From assembly GCA_964557545.1 (NCBI GenBank), contig CAZLAK010000017.1, forward strand, positions 1 to 45,127: a stretch of DNA of 45,127 nucleotides, written 5' to 3'. Numbering within the stretch: the first letter of the stretch is position 1; every line of letters starts with the position of its first letter. Under the pieces are notes generated by a model. That model made no database searches. It was not told the origin of the DNA and was given only the letters and a program-made list of their open reading frames with translations. Position numbers and translations under genes: made by a program. Positions 24,322-30,354 of this stretch are shown piece by piece. Origin of the DNA: CAZLAK01 sp964557545 (GTDB lineage Bacteria; Bacillota; Desulfotomaculia; Desulfotomaculales; Pelotomaculaceae).

Positions 24322-25974
24322 TCAATAACCGTTTATTATTACCGTCTGGGTTCGGTCGTCCCAGTCAACGTTTAGGCCAAAGGCTTCTGATACGAATCTT
24401 ACCGGCACCAGCGTCCTTCCGTTTACCACTTTGGGCGGGACGTCGAGCTCTTTAATTTCGCCGTCCACATTGGCATATTTTATGCCTATTCCCAAAAGCA
24501 CGTACTTTTCGTCATTTGAGATCGTCACGTATCCCGACGGGTCCCAGCCTACCTGCGCTCCCAGAGCTTCGGCGATCTTGCGGATGGGCACCAGCGTACG
24601 GCCGTTTTCGATGATGGGGGGAACGTCGAACTCTATTTTGCGTCCGTTTAAAACCACGCTAATTTCCCCGGTCCCCTGTGCCCCGCCGGCCGCAGGACTG
24701 TCTTTTGGAGCGTAGCCGCCGTTTTCCTCGGGCGGCGGGGGAGGCGGCGTGTACCCCACGGGGTAATCCCAAGTGGATACCTCGTGGGTTACCTGCACCG
24801 GTGCCTCGAAGGACCCGCTGACCGCAAGGCCGCGCTCTCCCACATTGTAATGACCGGTCATGGATATGGAGAAACTCCCCCAGTTCGCCCCCGGCGGTAT
24901 GGGCACTGCCACGCTGAACGGCTGGACGTTAAAACCGGGAAAACCACTTTTTATATAGGCTCTGAAATCTTTGCTGTCCCCGTCCACGCTGACCGTCACG
25001 TAAAGGTCCGCCCCAAAGCCGGAGCCCATCTTGGCCGTACCTGATACAACCAGCTGCCCGGAACCCAAGTTTCCGCTCAGAGTCCGCGAGGTGGTAAAAC
25101 CATGTGCGTCAGAAGAGCCGGTAATTGAAGCGCCGCTTATGTTATAGGTGATCTGCATCCCGTTGAAGGGCTCGGCGGGAAAGACGCCGCTTGCCTGGCT
25201 GCCGGAAGAACCCGTGCTGGAAATACTGGGGCCTAGACCACCCGGCTCATTCTGAGTGTCCTTTCTTACCTCCTTACCCCTGATTTTTTCTGCCATTGTA
25301 GAAGAGTCATCCAAATAAGCCTTTTCTTTATATCCATAGAATTTTCCGTCATCGTCCATCAACACATCCGGGAGATCATTGTTAGCTAGAGAATAACAGG
25401 TATGAAAATAGGCGTATTTAAGGTTTAGGTGAGCATCGTTCCAGAGATTGATACGTTTCCTGCGCTCTTCCGGCGAAAGCGATTTCCAGTCTTCGGGGCA
25501 GCCGATTTTTTCGGCAAGTTTCTCTTGAGCCCAGCCTTTTATATCTCCCGGGGTAATATCGCCGTCGTACGCCGCTATTGTTCCCGGGACGGTCGGATCG
25601 CCGTGGCCGAACCAGGCCAGCGCCTTTGTGGCGTCGTCTTTTAGTATTTTTTCAACGTCGGAAGTGATGGCGATTTCAATAATTTCTACGTCATATCCCA
25701 TGTCACGCATTTTTCTTTCCTGTTCTCGGATCACCGGGTCGAGATCCCGCCGTATGTCAACAGTGCCAAAGATAGAACGGATCAGGGTCGAATACCAGGG
25801 CGGCTCTACGTCTCCGATAAGAATATAACCTTTCCCTTTTCCCGATTCTGCCCACGCATAATTTAAAAAAGAGGTGCCTAATAGAACAATAGCAACTGTC
25901 ATTATAAAAAGAACGGCTCGCAAATAGCGCTCCTTTCCGATCGGGCAGAGCGGAACCCTCTTCTTATTTATCAA
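24322..25974 (-). CDS. Secreted protein with a candidate caspase-fold domain and C-terminal stalk domain
   Basis: A 550-residue exported protein (hydrophobic segment 20-40, cleavage likely after AWA). Residues 48-235 look like a caspase/gingipain-type fold: strand YILIG, a helix, strand DVEIIEI, then ALAWFGHGD with His124-Gly125, and LKYAYFHTCYSLAN with Cys193, each after a hydrophobic strand, as in the His-Cys dyad of clan CD peptidases. Residues 265-395 are a Gly/Ser-rich beta domain I do not recognise. After a proline run (410-415) comes a stalk domain (438-550) with NGRTLVPIRKIAEALG and NGRTLVPVRFVSEAFG. The TTG start has GGGGTG upstream. Protease activity is an inference. Confidence 0.7.
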   Translation of the reverse strand: MINKKRVPLCPIGKERYLRAVLFIMTVAIVLLGTSFLNYAWAESGKGKGYILIGDVEPPWYSTLIRSIFGTVDIRRDLDPVIREQERKMRDMGYDVEIIEIAITSDVEKILKDDATKALAWFGHGDPTVPGTIAAYDGDITPGDIKGWAQEKLAEKIGCPEDWKSLSPEERRKRINLWNDAHLNLKYAYFHTCYSLANNDLPDVLMDDDGKFYGYKEKAYLDDSSTMAEKIRGKEVRKDTQNEPGGLGPSISSTGSSGSQASGVFPAEPFNGMQITYNISGASITGSSDAHGFTTSRTLSGNLGSGQLVVSGTAKMGSGFGADLYVTVSVDGDSKDFRAYIKSGFPGFNVQPFSVAVPIPPGANWGSFSISMTGHYNVGERGLAVSGSFEAPVQVTHEVSTWDYPVGYTPPPPPPEENGGYAPKDSPAAGGAQGTGEISVVLNGRKIEFDVPPIIENGRTLVPIRKIAEALGAQVGWDPSGYVTISNDEKYVLLGIGIKYANVDGEIKELDVPPKVVNGRTLVPVRFVSEAFGLNVDWDDRTQTVIINGY

Positions 25975-26106
25975 AACGCAACACCCCTATCTTTGTATTT
26001 TTTAACAGTACAATACTCGTTCCCATTAAACCAGTAAACCAGCTCGTTAAAATCGATCATCTTCCTGGACGAGCTTGAAGCTGCCCTGTGTTCCCGTTTC
26101 GGGCAT

Positions 26107-26274
26107 TCAGCCTCTCAAATCACAGGTAAAAGTTATTTCCAGGGATCTGTTGCCAGGAAACGTACCGGCGTATCTCGTTGACTTCCTGGGGGTTTTGCCG
26201 TCGGCGTAAAAGCCCTGGGTATAAGTAGATATAACGGTGCGCAAAACAGGTACTTTTACAACCTCCATCCGCAT
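26107..26274 (-). CDS. Small 55-residue hypothetical protein with a strong ribosome binding site
   Basis: A short reading frame, ATG at 26274 to TGA at 26107, encoding 55 residues. GGGAGGTGAT lies six bases before the ATG, about the best site in the window, which argues for real translation. The product begins MRMEVVKVPVLRTVIST and ends RSLEITFTCDLRG; it looks beta-rich and soluble, with a basic middle and no signal peptide. I recognise no family. A GATAAT -10-like box and a 12-base palindrome lie about 90-115 bases upstream. It could be a small regulator or a conserved peptide of the accessory region. The rest of 25975-26430 shows no other gene. Confidence 0.55.
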   Translation of the reverse strand: MRMEVVKVPVLRTVISTYTQGFYADGKTPRKSTRYAGTFPGNRSLEITFTCDLRG

Positions 26275-26363
26275 TTAGTTATCACCTCCCGAATACTGGT
26301 TTAAAAGCTTCGCCATGCGCCGCTATACGCCACCATAAATGTTGACATCAAGGCATTCCACCA

Positions 26364-26390
26364 ATTATCTATTTGCATGCGGTATACCGC
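26364..26390 (-). promoter_or_regulatory. Putative -10 with adjacent 12-bp palindrome upstream of the 55-residue gene
   Basis: On the reverse strand GATAAT (26369-26364) resembles a -10 box. Nine bases upstream is the perfect palindrome GCGGTATACCGC (26379-26390), in place of a recognisable -35. This geometry suits a bound activator or repressor. Function is inferred only from position. Confidence 0.35.
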
Positions 26391-26430
26391 CTTCTGTCCG
26401 CCGAACGGGGCAAACCCCGCCCTTTAAGCT

Positions 26431-26748
26431 TTAAGTAGAACCTTCGCCCCAAAACCTCTTCCCGAACACGGCCCGCAGGGCCGCCGCCGCTTCTGCCGCG
26501 TCGGCGCGGCTTTTAAAAGTGCCGGTGAACACCTCCTTTGCCGTTCTGATCTCCAGTTCGGCGGGCGGTGTGCTAAAAACGACGACCGAATCGACATCGG
26601 AGCAATCAATTTTAAACTGGCTTGCCTCCCCGGCCTTACAGGCGGGGGTGAAGACCAGCGCCTCGCGGGACACGGCGACCGTGTACAGCTCGGTTTTAAA
26701 AAAGCCGGTCCTCAAGCTTAGGTTGAAGCGCTCAGGAGTGTTTTGCAC
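26431..26748 (-). CDS. Small PH-like domain hypothetical protein
   Basis: A protein of about 105 residues with an alternating-strand pattern (TELYTVAVSREALVFTP, FKIDCSDVDSVVVFS, AELEIRTAKEVFTGTF) ending in an amphipathic helix (RADAAEAAAALRAVFGKRF). Seven strands capped by a C-terminal helix are the signature of bacterial PH/GRAM-like folds; the call is by pattern only. GTG 26748 has AAAGAGGTG seven bases upstream; GTG 26757 would overlap that site. It is divergent from the 514-residue HTH gene across a shared intergenic region with repeated TTGTC half-sites, suggesting regulation by that protein. Confidence 0.55.
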   Translation of the reverse strand: MQNTPERFNLSLRTGFFKTELYTVAVSREALVFTPACKAGEASQFKIDCSDVDSVVVFSTPPAELEIRTAKEVFTGTFKSRADAAEAAAALRAVFGKRFWGEGST

Positions 26749-26811
26749 CGGCACCACCTCTTTTTAACATTTAACAATCCTAAAGCCCAAAAAACAAGCG
26801 CTTTTGAGCAT

Positions 26812-26859
26812 TTGTCAATGACAATTTTGCTGTCACAAAACCGTGACAAAAATTTGTCG
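26812..26859. promoter_or_regulatory. Cluster of five TTGTC/TGTCA half-sites between divergent genes
   Basis: Within 48 bases there are TTGTCA-A-TGACAA (26812-26824, perfect), TGTCAC with GTGACA six bases apart (26831-26848, perfect), and a further TTGTCGC (26853-26859). Two inverted pairs plus an extra half-site of one motif look like an operator array for a dimeric HTH protein, most simply the one encoded at 26950. Confidence 0.65.
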
Positions 26860-26897
26860 CGGCGGGCCGTAAAACGGGGTCGAACGGGGCAGGGGCA

Positions 26898-26928
26898 TGG
26901 TATAATTTAAATAATTCTTTAAATAATT
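26898..26928 (+). promoter_or_regulatory. Extended -10 promoter and tandem repeat before the HTH gene
   Basis: TGGTATAAT (26898-26906) is an extended -10, identical in form to the amj promoter. It is followed by two copies of TTTAAATAATT (26906-26916 and 26918-26928) twelve bases apart, covering the likely transcription start. Confidence 0.6.
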
Positions 26929-26949
26929 TCTGGAAAGGGTGGACCCTCG

Positions 26950-28494
26950 ATGCCCTTTAGCGAAAGGCTCGGCCTTTTGATGGCGGTCCTGGGCGTGTCC
27001 AACAGCACCCTGGCCAGGGCTCTATCCGTAGACGCTTCGCTGGTCAGCAGGTGGCGCGCCGGGACGAGGACGCCGGCAAAGGTCGGGACGCATTTAAAGG
27101 CAATCGCCGCCTACTTTGCCGGGCAGGCCAAAAGGGATTACCAGAAGGCCGCCCTGTGCGAAGTAATGGGCATTCCGCCGGATAAAAGGCACAGTATAAG
27201 CAGCTTAGAACTTGCCCAACTGCTGCACGCGTGGCTTTGCGGCGAGGCCGTGCCCGGTCCGGAGCTGGTGGAGGGGTTCATTGGCCGCCTGGAGGCGTTC
27301 GAAGGGTCAAAGGCCGGTTTGCCGCCGGCCGCAGCGGGCAAGGAACTTCCTGCCGGCACGCCGCTCCAAGCGGAAGTTTTTTACGGAATTGAGGGAAAGC
27401 GCCAAGGCGTGATCCGGTTTCTGTCCGCGGTGGCAGCCCAGAAAAAGCCGGGCGTACTGCTTTTGTACAGCGACGAAAGCATCGAGTGGTTTACCGGCGA
27501 CCGGATCTTTCTGGCAGAATTCGTGGCTCATTTTTTTGACGTCATTGCCAGGGGCAACCGGGTCAAGATCGTCCACGTGGTCAGCCGGGGCCTGGACGAA
27601 ATGCTGTCGGCCATCGACTTCTGGCTTCCCTTTTACCTGACCGGGGCCATCGACCCCTACTACTGCCCGCGGTACCGAGAGCATTTCTTCCGGCGGACCA
27701 TGTTCATAGCGCCGGGCGTTGCCGCGCTAACATCTTCCACCCTGGCCGGGCGGGAAAACAGCGCCCCGAACCTTTTTTGCACCGACCCGGCTTTAATCGA
27801 ATCTTTGACCGGCGAATTTAACGAATTTTTAGGTATCTGCCGCCCCCTCATGCGCATCTTTACCGGCGACAATCCTTTGGGACTACCCGAACTGGTGACG
27901 GAATTCGAAGAGCAGCCCGGCGACTACATTTGCCGGTCTAACACCCCGACCTGCGCCACCATGCCGGAAGAGGTTTTTTGCCGCATCCTCGGCCGGGCCG
28001 GGATGGACGGCGAAAAAAAAGAAAAAATGCTCTCTCTTCAAAGGGCTAGGGCCAGGGCCTTGGCGGAACACATTAAGCTCCACAAATATATTGAGATCGT
28101 CACTCTGCCGTCGCCCGGCGAAGTTACCGGCGGGCGCGTTCTGGCGGAACCGCCGGATCTTTTCGCCGGCGGGCCTCTCTTCTATACCCCGCAGGAATAC
28201 AAAAGCCACCTGGAAAACGTAGTCCGCCTGCTCGAAATTTATCCCAATTTCCACTTCTGCATTTCCCGCCGGAGTTCCCCCAAAAACGTCCGCCTGGCCG
28301 CCAAGGATGAAGTGGGCGTAATCGTCGCCAAAACAGACCTTCCATCAGCCGTTTTTGCCTTCAACCAGCAAAACATGACCAACGCTTTTTACTGCTACCT
28401 GGAGGAGGTGGTCAGCGGACTCCCTCAAGGAAATCAGGACAGACGAAAGGTAATAGAGATCCTTCGGGATCTGGCCGGCAAATTAACTGATTGA
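26950..28494 (+). CDS. Large HTH (XRE-like) regulator with an unrecognised effector region
   Basis: A 514-residue protein. Residues 1-60 form a lambda-repressor-like HTH (STLARALSVDASLVSRWRAG). Residues 60-140 are helical with a Pro/Ala linker. The remaining 370 residues are alpha/beta and I do not recognise them: GVLLLYSDESIEWF, RVKIVHVVSRGLDEM, FWLPFYLTGAIDPYYCP and MFIAPGVAALTSSTL in the first half, and VRLLEIYPNFHFCISRR near the end. The pattern could be a PLD-like or receiver-type ligand domain, but no HKD motif is seen. The ATG has GGAAAGGGTGG upstream. An operator-like repeat cluster precedes it; autoregulation is likely. After it, 28495-28701 is pyrimidine-rich with no supported gene. 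Confidence 0.7.
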   Translation: MPFSERLGLLMAVLGVSNSTLARALSVDASLVSRWRAGTRTPAKVGTHLKAIAAYFAGQAKRDYQKAALCEVMGIPPDKRHSISSLELAQLLHAWLCGEAVPGPELVEGFIGRLEAFEGSKAGLPPAAAGKELPAGTPLQAEVFYGIEGKRQGVIRFLSAVAAQKKPGVLLLYSDESIEWFTGDRIFLAEFVAHFFDVIARGNRVKIVHVVSRGLDEMLSAIDFWLPFYLTGAIDPYYCPRYREHFFRRTMFIAPGVAALTSSTLAGRENSAPNLFCTDPALIESLTGEFNEFLGICRPLMRIFTGDNPLGLPELVTEFEEQPGDYICRSNTPTCATMPEEVFCRILGRAGMDGEKKEKMLSLQRARARALAEHIKLHKYIEIVTLPSPGEVTGGRVLAEPPDLFAGGPLFYTPQEYKSHLENVVRLLEIYPNFHFCISRRSSPKNVRLAAKDEVGVIVAKTDLPSAVFAFNQQNMTNAFYCYLEEVVSGLPQGNQDRRKVIEILRDLAGKLTD

Positions 28495-28701
28495 TGAAAA
28501 ATTAAGGTTAAACTATTACCGCTTTTTGGCCGCGCATTTAGGATTTTGCTTTAATTCTTTCTCTTCATTGTTTTCCTTTCTTTTCGCTGCTTTTCCCCGC
28601 TCTTAGTCATTTCTTTTGGGTTTTGCGCATAAAACCAAATTTAAGCGGCTATCCTAAACGAGAATAAAGTTATTAATTTGCTGTAGAGGAGGAGATCGCC
28701 G

Positions 28702-29079
28702 TTGGCCAACCCGAGCAGGTTCGGGGACGACAAGTCGCGCCTATGTGCCATGCACGCGGCAGATTACCCGGGCGGTGTGGTGGTGGACCCTACGCCCATT
28801 ACGGCCGGTGAGGAGGTAACCGTTTTTTATAACGGCCTCCTCGGCGCAGAGGGGCGGGGAGAGGTGTACTTGCACTACGGTTTTGGCCGGCACGACCGCT
28901 GGGAGGGAGTGGGTGATATCCGCATGGAAAAGACCGGCTGGGGCTGGGTGAGCAGTGTGAAGATGCCGGAGGAAGAGAGCCGCTTCAACTTTTGCTTTAG
29001 GGACAGCGCCGGCAACTGGGACAACAACAACGGCTTCAACTGGAGCTTTGAGGTGCACAACGGGAGCATTCGCTGCTAG
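28702..29079 (+). CDS. Stand-alone CBM25-like starch-binding protein
   Basis: A 125-residue protein without a signal peptide. PITAGEEVTVFYNGLL, VYLHYGFGRHDRWEGVGDI and FRDSAGNWDNNNGFNWSFEV are the aromatic-rich strands of a CBM25-type starch/glycogen-binding module; the WDNNNG.(N)W motif is diagnostic. The start is TTG with GAGGAGGAG upstream. It lies 15 bases before a GT4 glycosyltransferase, so it probably tethers an intracellular alpha-glucan enzyme or granule. Confidence 0.85.
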   Translation: MANPSRFGDDKSRLCAMHAADYPGGVVVDPTPITAGEEVTVFYNGLLGAEGRGEVYLHYGFGRHDRWEGVGDIRMEKTGWGWVSSVKMPEEESRFNFCFRDSAGNWDNNNGFNWSFEVHNGSIRC

Positions 29080-29094
29080 GGAGGGGGCTTTCTT

Positions 29095-30342
29095 TTGAAG
29101 GTTCTCATGCTGTCCTGGGAATACCCGCCGAAAAGCGTCGGCGGGTTAGCCAGCCACGTTTACGACCTGACGTGCGCGCTGGCTGAAGAGGGAGTAGAGG
29201 TCCATTTGCTTACTTGCGGAGGGGCGGGGATACCTTCTTTTGAACAGATTAAGGGGGTGAGGGTGCACCGCGTGGAGCCCTACCGGGTGTCTTCGCCCGA
29301 CTTTGTCACCTGGGTAGCCCAGTTTAACGTTGCCCTTTTGGAGAGGGCCATACCCCTTTTGATGGAAGGAAACGACTTTCACATCCTGCACGCCCACGAC
29401 TGGCTCGTGGCTTACGCCGCCAGGGCACTAAAGCATGCCGGCAGGCTGCCGCTGGTGGTGACCATTCACGCCACGGAGTACGGCCGCAACTACGGCCTGC
29501 ACAACGATATCCAAAGGCATATCAGCGACGTCGAGTGGTGGCTCACTTACGAAGCCTGGCGGGTAATTTGCTGCAGCCATTACATGGAAGGGGAAGTAAA
29601 GCACGTTTTCCAGCTGCCGCAGGATAAGATTAACGTCATCCCTAACGGGGTTGACGCAAGTAAATTTGCTTCCCGCAGTGCATTTGCCCGCCGCGAAGAA
29701 TACGCAGCTCCAGACGAAAAAATAGTCTTTTACGTGGGGCGGCTGGTCCGCGAGAAGGGCGTGCACGTTCTGGTAGATGCTATACCCGAAGTGCTGTCTC
29801 ATTATCCCCGGGCCAAGTTTATTATTGCCGGAAGGGGGCCGTGCGCGGAGCAGTTAAAGCAGCAGGCGGCCCTTTTGGGGGTGGACAGGCGGGTATACTT
29901 CACCGGCTACATAGACGATGAGACCAGGAACAGTCTGTACGGCTGGGCGGATGTGGCCGTTTTTCCCAGCCTTTACGAACCCTTTGGCATTGTGGCTTTA
30001 GAGGCTATGGCGGCGCGCACGCCTGTGGTAGTTTCCGATGCCGGAGGCTTTAGAGAAGTGGTGCGTCACGGGGAAGACGGACTCATGGCCTACACCAATG
30101 ACAGCCATTCGCTGGCACAAAACATCCTGGCCGTACTTCTCAACCCGGACCTGGCCAACAGGCTGAAGGAAAACGCTTACCGGCGTGTTCTGGCCGATTT
30201 TAACTGGCGGATCATAGCCCGCCGAACTATTGACGTTTACCGGGAGGTTTGGCAGGCGCACAGGAATTCACCTTGGTCGTCTTCCGAGCGTTCGTACGGG
30301 CTTTTTGGGCGCTTTAACCGCCTCCTGGCCAGGCACATGTGA
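29095..30342 (+). CDS. GT4 family glycosyltransferase (glycogen-synthase-like)
   Basis: A 415-residue retaining glycosyltransferase with the GT-B fold. The N-terminal MKVLMLSWEYPPKSVGGLA is the GlgA-like loop; VIPNGVDASKF, FYVGRLVREKGVHVLVDAI and the E-x7-E motif in EPFGIVALEAMAARTPVVV form the nucleotide-sugar site. No signal or TM segment is seen. The TTG start has GGGAGGGGG upstream. Linked to a CBM25 protein and a sugar nucleotidyltransferase, it probably elongates an alpha-glucan or makes a storage/capping glycan; the sugar donor cannot be told from sequence alone. Confidence 0.88.
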   Translation: MKVLMLSWEYPPKSVGGLASHVYDLTCALAEEGVEVHLLTCGGAGIPSFEQIKGVRVHRVEPYRVSSPDFVTWVAQFNVALLERAIPLLMEGNDFHILHAHDWLVAYAARALKHAGRLPLVVTIHATEYGRNYGLHNDIQRHISDVEWWLTYEAWRVICCSHYMEGEVKHVFQLPQDKINVIPNGVDASKFASRSAFARREEYAAPDEKIVFYVGRLVREKGVHVLVDAIPEVLSHYPRAKFIIAGRGPCAEQLKQQAALLGVDRRVYFTGYIDDETRNSLYGWADVAVFPSLYEPFGIVALEAMAARTPVVVSDAGGFREVVRHGEDGLMAYTNDSHSLAQNILAVLLNPDLANRLKENAYRRVLADFNWRIIARRTIDVYREVWQAHRNSPWSSSERSYGLFGRFNRLLARHM

Positions 30343-30354
30343 GGAGGATGGGTC

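Noticed and set aside
26406..26419. CGGGG-CAAA-CCCCG hairpin after the PH-like gene
   Set aside because: Only five base pairs and no T-run on the reverse strand.
28614..28641. Hairpin-like TTTGG(G)TTTT / AAAACCAAA after the HTH gene
   Set aside because: Bulged, A/T-rich and without a clear T tract; could be a weak terminator but not supportable.
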